Origin: an uncultured Flavobacteriales bacterium
Lineage (GTDB): Bacteria; Bacteroidota; Bacteroidia; Flavobacteriales; Weeksellaceae
Assembly: GCA_937876095.1 (NCBI GenBank)
Contig: CALFIE010000004.1
Coordinates: 1-64,000, forward strand
Reading direction: 5' to 3'
Length of the DNA stretch: 64,000 nt
Under the pieces are notes generated by a model. It did not search any database, had not been told where the DNA came from, and saw nothing but the letters and a program-made list of their open reading frames with translations. Each line of letters opens with the position of its first letter. Position 1 is the stretch's first letter. The translations under genes and the position numbers were made by a program. This document shows, one piece after another, positions 18,268 through 26,084 of the stretch.

Positions 18268-19296
18268 TTATTTAATCAAGAAATTGCTAAATTTATCCAT
18301 GTTTTTCAAAGCAATTCCGGTTCCTCTTACAACTGCTCTTAGCGGATCTTCTGCAACAAAAACGGGCAACCCTGTTTTTTTGTGTAAACGATCAGATAAT
18401 CCTCTAAGTAATGCTCCACCTCCTGCTAAATATATTCCAGTTTTATAAATATCTGCAGCCAATTCTGGTGGAGTTAGAGATAAGGTTTCCATTACCGCAT
18501 CTTCAATTCTAATAATAGATTTATCTATTGCTTTGGCAATTTCTTTATAGTTTACCATAATTTCTTTTGGCTTACCTGTAATTAAATCTCGTCCTTGCAC
18601 AGGAACATCTTCAATCGGGACATCTAACTCTTCTACAGCCGAACCAACTTCTATCTTCACACGTTCTGCTGTCCTTTCACCTATATACAAATTATGATGA
18701 GTTCTTAAATAATAAGCAATATCATTAGTGAAAACATCTCCTGCAATTTTCACAGATTTATCACAAACAATTCCTCCCAAAGCAATTACTGCAATTTCTG
18801 TAGTACCACCACCTATATCAATAATCATATTACCTTCAGGTTTTTGCACATCTATTCCTACTCCAATTGCAGCAGCCATTGGTTCGTAGATTAATCTGAT
18901 TTCTTTAGCATTCACTTTTTGTGCAGAATCTCTTACTGCACGTTTTTCTACCTCTGTAATTCCAGATGGAATACAAATTACAATTCTAAGAGCAGGTTGA
19001 AAAAGCTTTCCTTTAATTCCTGGAATTTGTTTTATAAACTCTTTGATCATGTGTTCAGACGCATTGAAATCTGCTATTACTCCATCTTTCAGAGGTCGTA
19101 TAGTTCTTATATCTTCATGCGTTTTTCCTTGCATGTGTTTTGCTTTTTCACCAACTGCAATTGCTTTACCAGACGTCCTTTCTATAGCAACAATAGAAGG
19201 TTGATCAATTACAATTTTGTTGTTGTGTATGATGAGTGTGTTCGCAGTACCCAAGTCAATTGCAATTTCTTGAGTGAACATATCAAATAGTCCCAT
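18268..19296 (-). CDS. mreB: rod shape-determining actin homologue MreB
   Basis: A cytoskeletal ATPase that orients cell-wall elongation. The 342 residues show the actin-fold phosphate-1 loop DLGTANT (14-20), phosphate-2 IDIGGGTTEIAV and the C-terminal adenosine motif LAGGGALLRGL. It is the first gene of the mreBCD-mrdA-rodA operon, with a good promoter upstream. Confidence 0.98.
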   Translation of the reverse strand: MGLFDMFTQEIAIDLGTANTLIIHNNKIVIDQPSIVAIERTSGKAIAVGEKAKHMQGKTHEDIRTIRPLKDGVIADFNASEHMIKEFIKQIPGIKGKLFQPALRIVICIPSGITEVEKRAVRDSAQKVNAKEIRLIYEPMAAAIGVGIDVQKPEGNMIIDIGGGTTEIAVIALGGIVCDKSVKIAGDVFTNDIAYYLRTHHNLYIGERTAERVKIEVGSAVEELDVPIEDVPVQGRDLITGKPKEIMVNYKEIAKAIDKSIIRIEDAVMETLSLTPPELAADIYKTGIYLAGGGALLRGLSDRLHKKTGLPVFVAEDPLRAVVRGTGIALKNMDKFSNFLIK

Positions 19297-19324
19297 ATTA
19301 TTCTTGCTTTATTATTCGAGGGTA

Positions 19325-19332
19325 CAAAGATA
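19325..19332 (-). promoter_or_regulatory. promoter of the mre operon: TTG-N16-TATCTTTG
   Basis: On the minus strand TATCTTTG matches TAnnTTTG, with a TTG at 19349-19351 placed 16 nt upstream. The -7 box is 28 nt from the mreB ATG. Confidence 0.75.
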
Positions 19333-19452
19333 TAAATTTACATGCATTCAAAAAATTAGAAATCAACTATTTTGTTTAAATTTTCATTAAATTGCTTAAA
19401 AAAAAATCTGATTTTTTTTTACACATAACTTAACGCACTTATTTTGAATTAT

Positions 19453-19863
19453 ATGATCAAAAAAATTTCGTTATTTCAACTATACTCAATTCGGAATTCT
19501 GTATTAGGAGAGGGAATTCCCAATTATTCTTTTCAATATCTAGGTGATGATGCAGAATCCACTTTTCATCTCGGATTTTTAGAAAATGAAGAGGTAATTG
19601 GTATCTTAACTGTCATGAAAATAAATGATAATGTGTTTCAGTTTCGAGGAATGGCTGTAGATCAAAGATTTCAAAATAAAAAAATTGGCTCACAATTGTT
19701 GGATTATGCCGAAAAATTAGTTGCAAAACCAAATACTAAAATTTGGTTAAATGCGAGATTAAATGCGGTCATCTTTTATGAAAAATCAGGGTACGTGAAA
19801 AACGGTGAGTTTTTCAACATAGAACCAATAGGTTTACATATAAAAATGGAAAAACATTTCTAG
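19453..19863 (+). CDS. GNAT family N-acetyltransferase
   Basis: A 136-residue acetyl-CoA-dependent acyltransferase with unknown acceptor. The acetyl-CoA loop is present as FRGMAVDQRFQNKKIGSQLL (motif A), followed by a C-terminal AVIFYEKSGYVKNGEFF typical of the fold. ATG 19453 is preferred to TTG 19444, because TTATTTTG at 19439-19446 is a 7/8 match to the -7 element and would include that TTG. Confidence 0.88.
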   Translation: MIKKISLFQLYSIRNSVLGEGIPNYSFQYLGDDAESTFHLGFLENEEVIGILTVMKINDNVFQFRGMAVDQRFQNKKIGSQLLDYAEKLVAKPNTKIWLNARLNAVIFYEKSGYVKNGEFFNIEPIGLHIKMEKHF

Positions 19864-19930
19864 TAAAAGAAAGCGACAGAAACTGACAATCTTCACATTT
19901 CAAATCTAGGTTCAATTCATTTTAAAAACC

Positions 19931-19938
19931 TAAATTTG
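19931..19938 (+). promoter_or_regulatory. -7 promoter element upstream of hemA
   Basis: TAAATTTG matches TAnnTTTG 9 nt before ATG 19948. It contains the in-frame TTG at 19936, which therefore cannot be the start codon. It would drive the hemACDE operon. Confidence 0.7.
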
Positions 19939-19947
19939 CATCTGATT

Positions 19948-21225
19948 ATGTACAACCATCAAAACATTCACAAAACTTCGAATTTTGCAGTGCTTTCTAT
20001 CAGTTTCGAGAAAGCAGATGCAGAAACTCGGGGTAAATTTGCATTTTTTGAGGAGCATATCAAACAATTTGTAAAACAAATTCATCAGGAAAATTTAGGT
20101 GATGCTTTTGTAGTTTCTACCTGTAACAGAACCGAAATCTACACTACTACTCCCAATTATTTGTTGGTTGCAGAACTCTATTGCAAAACAATTGGAGTTA
20201 AAATTTCAGAATTTTTGCAATTTGCTCAAATCCTAAAATCAGAAGAAGCACTCCATCATTTATTTCGAGTAGCTGCCGGTTTAGAAAGCCAAATTTTAGG
20301 TGATTTTGAAATTATTGGGCAGATAAAAAATGCTTATCACCGTTTCAAAAAAGAGAAGAAAAATGCCAATCCTTTTCTAGAAAGAGCCATCAATTCAGCC
20401 ATTCAAATTTCTAAAAGAATTAAATACGAAACGGGAATTTCAAACGGAGCAGCATCGGTTTCTTATGCGGCAGTTCATTATATCTTAAAAACCCAACATC
20501 AACTTTCAGATAAAAATATTTTGCTTTTGGGAGTAGGCGAAATTGGGCAAAACACAGTAGAAAATTTAGTAAAACACGTTTACAAACCAAAAATAAAAAT
20601 TGCAAACCGCACCACAGAAAAAGCCGAAAAAATTGCAGAAAAATACCGAATTCCGCAAATCAAATTTCAGGATTTCGACCAAGAACTCAAGCAAACCGAC
20701 ATTCTAATTGTTGCAACAGGCGCTCCGAAACCCATCATTAATAAAAATCATTTTCCCAACGGAAAAGCAACTTTGGTAATTGATCTTTCTATTCCGAACA
20801 ATGTAGAAAAAAATGTTGTCGACAACCAAAACGTGCAATTGGTAGATATAGATTTGCTATCGCAACACATTTCTGAAACTTTGGAGCAACGAAAAAAAGA
20901 AATTCCGAAAGCCGAAGAAATCATCAAAGAAATGACCAAAGATTTTGTGGAATGGGAAAAAAAGAGAAAAATGGCTCCTAAAATCCACCATTTCAAAGCG
21001 AGTTTAAAAAATATCGAACAGCACGAAATGCACAACATCCATAAAAAACACAAATATGTAAATGTGGACGATATGGAACTTTCAGATAAAATTATCCAGA
21101 AAATTACGAATCGTTTCGCAAAATATATCATCGATAATCCACTGAAAGCCGAGGAAATAAGCAAACTGATGCACGAGATTTTCGTAGAACAACCAAACAA
21201 CGAGTTCAACGAGAAACACAGTTAG
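19948..21225 (+). CDS. hemA: glutamyl-tRNA reductase
   Basis: Reduces Glu-tRNA(Glu) to glutamate-1-semialdehyde, the first committed step of C5 heme synthesis. The 425-residue length is normal. The catalytic Cys59 lies in VVSTCNRTEIY; AAGLESQILGDFEIIGQIK and the NADPH-binding LLLGVGEIGQNTVENL are conserved, with a dimerisation domain at the C-terminus. ATG 19948 is chosen because the upstream TTG lies in a promoter box. It is the first gene of a hemA-C-D-E run. Confidence 0.96.
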   Translation: MYNHQNIHKTSNFAVLSISFEKADAETRGKFAFFEEHIKQFVKQIHQENLGDAFVVSTCNRTEIYTTTPNYLLVAELYCKTIGVKISEFLQFAQILKSEEALHHLFRVAAGLESQILGDFEIIGQIKNAYHRFKKEKKNANPFLERAINSAIQISKRIKYETGISNGAASVSYAAVHYILKTQHQLSDKNILLLGVGEIGQNTVENLVKHVYKPKIKIANRTTEKAEKIAEKYRIPQIKFQDFDQELKQTDILIVATGAPKPIINKNHFPNGKATLVIDLSIPNNVEKNVVDNQNVQLVDIDLLSQHISETLEQRKKEIPKAEEIIKEMTKDFVEWEKKRKMAPKIHHFKASLKNIEQHEMHNIHKKHKYVNVDDMELSDKIIQKITNRFAKYIIDNPLKAEEISKLMHEIFVEQPNNEFNEKHS

Positions 21226-21292
21226 TTGCGAGTTACGGGTTTCAAGAAATGGCATTAAATTGCTGAGTTATAAACTTTGAACCAAAAGAGTT

Positions 21293-22201
21293 ATGCAAAT
21301 AAAAATAGGCACCCGAAATTCGCCACTTGCAATGTGGCAAGCAGAAGAAGTAGCACAAAAATTACAAAATTTGGGTTACGAAACAGTGCTTGTTCCTGTA
21401 CTTTCTTCGGGAGATAAAAATCTTACGAAACCGCTTTATTCTTTAGGAATTGTAGGTGTTTTCACCAAAGACTTAGATGTGGCTTTATTGAATAATGAAA
21501 TTGATATTGCAGTGCATTCCTTGAAAGATGTCCCTACACTTTTACCCGAAAATTTACAAATTTCTGCAGTTTTAGAAAGGGATTTTCCTCAGGATGTTTT
21601 GGTACGGAAATCATCATCAAAATCTAAAAATTTAGCTGAACTAAAAGTCGCAACCAGCAGTTTGAGACGCCGTGCTTTTTGGTTACAACAATTCCCAAAT
21701 ACTGAATTTGCAGATATTCGCGGAAATGTACAAACAAGGCTTCGGAAGTTAGAAGAAGGCGATTTCGATGCTACTATTTTTTCTTTGGCGGGAATCAAAC
21801 GAATGGAAATGGGGATGGATTATGAGTTTTTAGATTTTATGATTTGTGCTCCAAGTCAAGGTGTGGTTGCTATTGCAAGTAGAAAAGATAATGATAAAAT
21901 CACTGAAATTTTATCTAAAATCAATCACCACGAAACCGCAATTTGCACCCAAATTGAAAGAGAATTTCTACAAACTTTAGAAGGAGGTTGTACTGCACCA
22001 ATTGGTGCTTTTGTAGTGATGAAAGGAAACGAAATCCATTTCAGAGGACGATTAAATTCTTTAGATGGGAAAAAATCCATTGAAGTTGATGAAACTTTCA
22101 CTTGGAACAACAACGAAAATTTTGGAAAACTTTTAGCAGAAAAAATCCTTAAAGATGGAGGAAAAGAAATGATGGAGGAGATTAAGAAAAATTTGATGTG
22201 A
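21293..22201 (+). CDS. hemC: hydroxymethylbilane synthase (porphobilinogen deaminase)
   Basis: Polymerises four porphobilinogens to hydroxymethylbilane. The 302 residues have the N-terminal IGTRNSPLAMWQAEEV, the catalytic region NNEIDIAVHSLKDVP, ATSSLRRRA, DIRGNVQTRLRKL and the dipyrromethane-cofactor Cys233 in LEGGCTAPIGAF. It lies 67 nt after hemA. Confidence 0.97.
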   Translation: MQIKIGTRNSPLAMWQAEEVAQKLQNLGYETVLVPVLSSGDKNLTKPLYSLGIVGVFTKDLDVALLNNEIDIAVHSLKDVPTLLPENLQISAVLERDFPQDVLVRKSSSKSKNLAELKVATSSLRRRAFWLQQFPNTEFADIRGNVQTRLRKLEEGDFDATIFSLAGIKRMEMGMDYEFLDFMICAPSQGVVAIASRKDNDKITEILSKINHHETAICTQIEREFLQTLEGGCTAPIGAFVVMKGNEIHFRGRLNSLDGKKSIEVDETFTWNNNENFGKLLAEKILKDGGKEMMEEIKKNLM

Positions 22202-22212
22202 CAAAAAATCGA

Positions 22213-22245
22213 AACGCTTTCAGGGTTTGAAACCCTGAAAGCGTT
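22213..22245. repeat. near-perfect palindrome between hemC and hemD
   Basis: Arms of 16 bp (22213-22228 and 22230-22245; left arm AACGCTTTCAGGGTTT) are exact reverse complements around a single G. The sequence is more GC-rich than its surroundings and has no T-run on the plus side. It looks like a REP-type intergenic palindrome or an intra-operon hairpin rather than a terminator, because hemD and hemE continue downstream. Confidence 0.85.
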
Positions 22246-22261
22246 GTTAACAAAACAAACT

Positions 22262-22918
22262 ATGAAAATCCTTTTCACCAAAACAGGCATTGAAAAAGAA
22301 GTTTCTGAGAAATTGGGAAACAATTTCGATGCTTTTTTTATGGATTTTATTAAAATCGAATTAAAACACTTCGACAAATCAAATTTGCCTAAAAATTTTG
22401 AATCGATTTCAACCTTTATTTTCACCAGTAAAAATGCGGTAAAAGGATTTCTATACAACGAGTTGAGATTTAATGGAAATCAAAAAATAGTTTGCGTTGG
22501 CAATAAAACTAAAATTTTAGTTGAAAAAAATGGCGGTAAAGTTATGGTTTGTGAAAACAATGCTGAGAAATTAGCCGAAACATTACTTAAAGAAGGAAGC
22601 GAAAACTATTTACACTTCTGTGGAAATCTAGCTTTGGATACTCTTGGAAAATCATTAAAAAATTACCAAAAAATAGAAGTCTACGAAACGCAATTGCTTT
22701 CACAGAAAATTTCTGAAAATTATGACGCTGTAGTTTTTTTTAGTCCGAGTTCAGTTCGTAGTTTTGCAACGCAGAATTCTTTGGAAGGTAAAAAGATTTT
22801 TTCCATTGGCGAAACCACTTCTGATGAAATTAGAAATTTCACTAAAAATGAAATTTACACCAGTGATAGAAATAATTTAGAAGATTTAATTTCAATTGTA
22901 AAAACCACAATGTATTAA
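22262..22918 (+). CDS. hemD: uroporphyrinogen-III synthase
   Basis: Cyclises hydroxymethylbilane with ring-D inversion to uroporphyrinogen III. The 218-residue protein has the weakly conserved HemD features: N-terminal KILFTKTG, FIFTSKNAVKGF, LHFCGNLALDTL and the C-terminal VVFFSPSSVRSFA followed by FSIGETTSDEI. ATG 22262 is chosen; an upstream in-frame TTG at 22244 lies inside the palindrome. Position between hemC and hemE supports the call. Confidence 0.92.
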   Translation: MKILFTKTGIEKEVSEKLGNNFDAFFMDFIKIELKHFDKSNLPKNFESISTFIFTSKNAVKGFLYNELRFNGNQKIVCVGNKTKILVEKNGGKVMVCENNAEKLAETLLKEGSENYLHFCGNLALDTLGKSLKNYQKIEVYETQLLSQKISENYDAVVFFSPSSVRSFATQNSLEGKKIFSIGETTSDEIRNFTKNEIYTSDRNNLEDLISIVKTTMY

Positions 22919-22961
22919 TGTAAAAAGTACATTGTACATATTACATTATACAAAAAAAGTT

Positions 22962-23987
22962 ATGATTAAAAACGACCTATATTTAAAAGCATTACGAGGC
23001 GAATCTGTAGAAAGACCACCAGTTTGGATGATGCGACAAGCTGGAAGATTTTTACCAGAATTTCGTGCAATGCGTGATCAATACGATTTTTTCACGCGGT
23101 GCCAAACTCCAGAATTGGCTGCTGAAATCACAATAATGCCAATCAAAAGATTTCCTTTGGATGCTGCAATTTTATTTTCGGATATTTTGGTAGTTCCACA
23201 AGCAATGGGAATTGATTTCAAAATGAAAGAATCAGTCGGACCTTGGTTAGATACACCAATCCGAACTTTGGAGCAGGTTCAAAATATTGAAATTCCTGAT
23301 GTTGATGAAACTTTGAGTTATGTTTTCGATGCAATTGAACTTACGTTGCAAAAATTAGACAACGAAATTCCGCTCATTGGTTTTGCAGGTTCACCTTGGA
23401 CGATTTTGTGCTATTGTGTAGAAGGAAAAGGCAGCAAAACTTTTGATTTGGCGAAGAAATTTTGTTTCCAAAATCCTGAAGCAGCGCATCTTTTACTACA
23501 AAAAATTACCGATACTACTATTGCTTATCTAAAAAGAAAAGTTGAAAAAGGAGTTTCTGCAGTGCAAATTTTCGATTCTTGGGGAGGAATGCTTTCTCCA
23601 GAAGATTACAACGAATTTTCTTGGAAATATATTCAACAAATCGTGAACGAACTTTCTAAAACTACACATGTTGTGGTTTTCGGGAAAGGATGTTGGTTTG
23701 CTTTGGAAGAAATGATGATGAGCCCAGTTTCAGCTTTGGGTGTAGATTGGACGATTACTCCAGAATTTGCGAGAACTTTGACCAATCATAATATGACTTT
23801 GCAAGGTAATTTTGATCCTTCAAGATTGTATTCGTCACCAGAAACTATCAAAAAAATGGTAAAACAAATGATTGAGCGTTTCGGCAAAGACAAATACATC
23901 GTGAATCTCGGCCACGGAATTTTACCTGATATTCCTATGGAAAATGCAGAAGCATTTGTAAGAGCTGTGGTTGAGTGGAAAAATTAA
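22962..23987 (+). CDS. hemE: uroporphyrinogen decarboxylase
   Basis: Decarboxylates the four acetate side chains of uroporphyrinogen III. The 341 residues have the signature RPPVWMMRQAGRFLPEFR at the N-terminus, LFSDILVVPQAMG, GFAGSPWTILCY, the active-site QIFDSWGGMLS and GHGILPDIP. ATG 22962 is used rather than an upstream in-frame ATG (22932) that would add a TACATT-rich non-coding stretch. Last gene of the hem run. Confidence 0.97.
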   Translation: MIKNDLYLKALRGESVERPPVWMMRQAGRFLPEFRAMRDQYDFFTRCQTPELAAEITIMPIKRFPLDAAILFSDILVVPQAMGIDFKMKESVGPWLDTPIRTLEQVQNIEIPDVDETLSYVFDAIELTLQKLDNEIPLIGFAGSPWTILCYCVEGKGSKTFDLAKKFCFQNPEAAHLLLQKITDTTIAYLKRKVEKGVSAVQIFDSWGGMLSPEDYNEFSWKYIQQIVNELSKTTHVVVFGKGCWFALEEMMMSPVSALGVDWTITPEFARTLTNHNMTLQGNFDPSRLYSSPETIKKMVKQMIERFGKDKYIVNLGHGILPDIPMENAEAFVRAVVEWKN

Positions 23988-24018
23988 AACTAAAAACTTA
24001 GTTTTAATGTGTTTTTAT
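23983..24018 (+). terminator. AT-rich hairpin after hemE
   Basis: The 11-bp stem ATTAAAACTAA (23983-23993) / TTAGTTTTAAT (23998-24008) overlaps the hemE stop and is followed by a T-rich stretch. It is a plausible terminator of the hem operon, weak because it is nearly all A/T. Confidence 0.5.
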
Positions 24019-24086
24019 GAGTATAATCACATTCTATTTTGAATATTTTGAGTACTTTTAAAATTTATTATTTAAAATAAAAACTA

Positions 24087-24587
24087 ATGAAAAATTTATC
24101 AATCATTACAATAGTTGCTTTTTCTCTGATTTCTTGTGCTACAACAAAAAAATCATACGATATTTTAGCAAAAAGTGGAAGCAAAACAAATGGCACCATA
24201 ACATTTTCACAAAAAGGAAATCTTGTAAAAATGGTGATAACTGCCAATAATTTGACTCCTGGTTTGCACGCTGTACATATACACGAAGTTGGTGATTGTT
24301 CTGCTCCGGATGCCTCGTCAGCAAAAGGACATTGGAATCCGATGTCGCAAATGCACGGAAAATGGGGCGCTGAACAACATCACAATGGTGATATCGGAAA
24401 TTTAGATGCAGATGCAAATGGTATTGCAAAATTGACTTTCAATACTGATCATTGGTGTATTGGTTGTTCTGATCCATCTAAAAATATTATCGGAAAGGCA
24501 ATTATAATTCATGCAGCTAAGGATGATTTTACAACACAACCAACCGGAAATGCAGGAGGTAGAATTGGTTGTATAGAAATTAAATAA
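24087..24587 (+). CDS. sodC: Cu/Zn superoxide dismutase, lipoprotein form
   Basis: Dismutates superoxide at the periplasmic or outer surface. The 166-residue protein has a lipobox LISCATT with the lipidated Cys at about 17. Metal-site residues are HIHEVGDC (Cu ligands), KGHWNP (bridging His), HHNGDIGNLD (Zn His and Asp) and IIHAAKDDF (Cu His), with the disulfide pair GDC and GRIGC. An additional Cys pair, WCIGCSDP, lies in the electrostatic loop region and may form a second disulfide. It is convergent with sufS. Confidence 0.95.
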   Translation: MKNLSIITIVAFSLISCATTKKSYDILAKSGSKTNGTITFSQKGNLVKMVITANNLTPGLHAVHIHEVGDCSAPDASSAKGHWNPMSQMHGKWGAEQHHNGDIGNLDADANGIAKLTFNTDHWCIGCSDPSKNIIGKAIIIHAAKDDFTTQPTGNAGGRIGCIEIK

Positions 24588-24604
24588 TTTCTATACAACC
24601 AATT
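24563..24604. terminator. 20-bp perfect inverted repeat at the sodC stop, likely bidirectional terminator
   Basis: Arms 24563-24582 and 24585-24604 are exact reverse complements (20 bp) separated by AA. The left arm is the last sodC coding sequence and the right arm begins at its TAA. Short A/T tracts flank it. Placed between convergent sodC and sufS, it probably terminates both. Confidence 0.7.
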
Positions 24605-24638
24605 TTCAAAATTCATTGATTTAATTTTTAGAAAAAAA

Positions 24639-25865
24639 TTATTGAAGCATTTTTTGTGCTTTTTTCACACCTTCTACCAAAATATCAATTTCTTCGAAAG
24701 TATTGTATACTGCAAAACTTGCACGAACTGTACCTGCAATATTGAAAAAATTCATAATTGGTTGCGTGCAATGATGACCAGTTCGCACTGCAATCCCGAG
24801 TTTATCGAGAATCATTCCGACATCAGAAGAAATTCCTGCATTTAATAAATTGAAAGAAATTACGCCAATTCTATGCGCTTTTTCGCCGTAAATTTTCAGG
24901 TTTTCAATTTCTAACAATTTCTTTTGGGCGTACTCTAATAAAGCATTTTCGTGATTTTGCAAATTTTCGTGACCAATTTTCTTGATAAAATCTACTGCTG
25001 TTCCCAAAGCAATATTACCACCAACATTGGGAGTTCCCGCTTCAAATTTGAAAGGTAAATTGGCATAGGTAGTTTTCTCGAAAGAGCAAGTTGCAATCAT
25101 CTCACCACCACCATGAAAAGGTTGCAGCTTTTCTAAAATTTTTGCTTTCCCATAGAGAATTCCGGTTCCCATAGTTGCATACATTTTGTGCCCCGAAAAC
25201 ACAAAAAAATCACAATCCATTTTTTGTACATCAATTTTGAGATGTGGGACTGATTGTGCTCCGTCTATCACGACAAAAGCATCAGAATTTTTACGGGTTT
25301 TCTTAATAATTTCCTCGATATTATTAACAATTCCCAATGCATTGGAAACCTGATTTACAGAGACAACTTTGGTCTTTTCGTTTAGGTTTTTATCTAAAAA
25401 ATCCAACTGCAAAATTCCGTTTTCATCCATCGGAATGACCTTCAGAATTGCGCCCGTTCTTTCGCAAAGCATTTGCCACGGAACAATGTTGGAATGATGT
25501 TCTAGATACGAAACGATGATTTCATCGTCTTTTTTAATAAGATTGGAATTTCCTAAAGCATATGCAATCGTGTTGATACTTTCGGTAGTTCCTCGTGTGA
25601 AAATGATTTCGTAATCGTGTTCAGCTCCTATAAATTTCTGAATTTTCTGACGAGAATTTTCCATTTCTTGAGTCGCCAATTGGCTTAAAGTATGGATTCC
25701 GCGGTGAACATTGGCGTTGATTTCGGTATAGTATTTTTGCCAAGAATCTAAAACCGACATCGGTTTTTGTGAGGTTGCCGCATTGTCTAAATACACCAAA
25801 GGTTTTCCGTTGATTTCTCTACTCAGAATAGGAAATTGGGAACGTATATTTTGTAAATCAAACAT
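24639..25865 (-). CDS. sufS: SufS-type cysteine desulfurase
   Basis: Removes sulfur from cysteine as persulfide for Fe-S cluster assembly. The 408-residue PLP enzyme has YLDNAATSQKP at the N-terminus, the PLP lysine in SGHKMYATMGTG (Lys227) and the persulfide Cys366 in RTGHHCTQPIM, which is the group II (SufS/CsdA) pattern. No suf partner genes are adjacent here, so it may be a second copy or a split operon. Confidence 0.95.
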   Translation of the reverse strand: MFDLQNIRSQFPILSREINGKPLVYLDNAATSQKPMSVLDSWQKYYTEINANVHRGIHTLSQLATQEMENSRQKIQKFIGAEHDYEIIFTRGTTESINTIAYALGNSNLIKKDDEIIVSYLEHHSNIVPWQMLCERTGAILKVIPMDENGILQLDFLDKNLNEKTKVVSVNQVSNALGIVNNIEEIIKKTRKNSDAFVVIDGAQSVPHLKIDVQKMDCDFFVFSGHKMYATMGTGILYGKAKILEKLQPFHGGGEMIATCSFEKTTYANLPFKFEAGTPNVGGNIALGTAVDFIKKIGHENLQNHENALLEYAQKKLLEIENLKIYGEKAHRIGVISFNLLNAGISSDVGMILDKLGIAVRTGHHCTQPIMNFFNIAGTVRASFAVYNTFEEIDILVEGVKKAQKMLQ

Positions 25866-25889
25866 TTTTTTTTGCTAAAAAAGTGGAAT

Positions 25890-25910
25890 TTCTAAATCCG
25901 TTATTTAGAA
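25890..25910. promoter_or_regulatory. inverted repeat in the sufS leader, possible operator
   Basis: TTCTAAAT (25890-25897) and ATTTAGAA (25903-25910) form an 8-bp inverted repeat with a 5-nt spacer, lying between the candidate -7 box (25916-25923) and the sufS start. It is symmetrical enough for a dimeric repressor site; the regulator is unknown. Confidence 0.35.
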
Positions 25911-25915
25911 TGGTT

Positions 25916-25923
25916 CAAATTTA
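25916..25923 (-). promoter_or_regulatory. -7 promoter element for sufS
   Basis: On the minus strand this reads TAAATTTG, 50 nt before the sufS start codon. No good -33 TTG at the usual distance. Confidence 0.55.
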
Positions 25924-25926
25924 CGG

Positions 25927-26065
25927 AATTTTTAGCAATAGGGATAGAAGTGGAAATCCTTTTATTTTTTTAGAAAAAAATAAAAGATTGGAACGGATAG
26001 CCCGACCTCGCAAATTGCTTGTTGCAGGAAAAGCGATGGAAATTTTGCGAGGGATTGCCCAAATT
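25927..26065 (+). ncRNA. candidate structured RNA, three-way junction
   Basis: The segment folds on paper into a closing stem (GCAAT 25935-25939 with ATTGC 26054-26058, extended by AATTT 25927-25931 with AAATT 26061-26065) and two hairpins. Hairpin 2 is closed by GGG/CCC (25941-25943 with 26001-26003), has a symmetrical 11x11 purine-rich internal loop and then a 13-bp arm (25959-25971 with 25974-25986). Hairpin 3 pairs 26006-26016 with 26041-26052. Junction linkers are only 1-2 nt. I recall similar GATAG...GGA / GGA...GATAG elements between flavobacterial genes, and the Rfam Flavo-1 motif is a possible match, unverified. The strand is tentative; a small open frame across it is not credible as protein. 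Confidence 0.5.
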
Positions 26066-26084
26066 TTATGTAAAAAAACCAATT

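Noticed and set aside
19936..19947. TTG start for hemA
   Set aside because: The TTG is the end of a perfect TAAATTTG promoter box.
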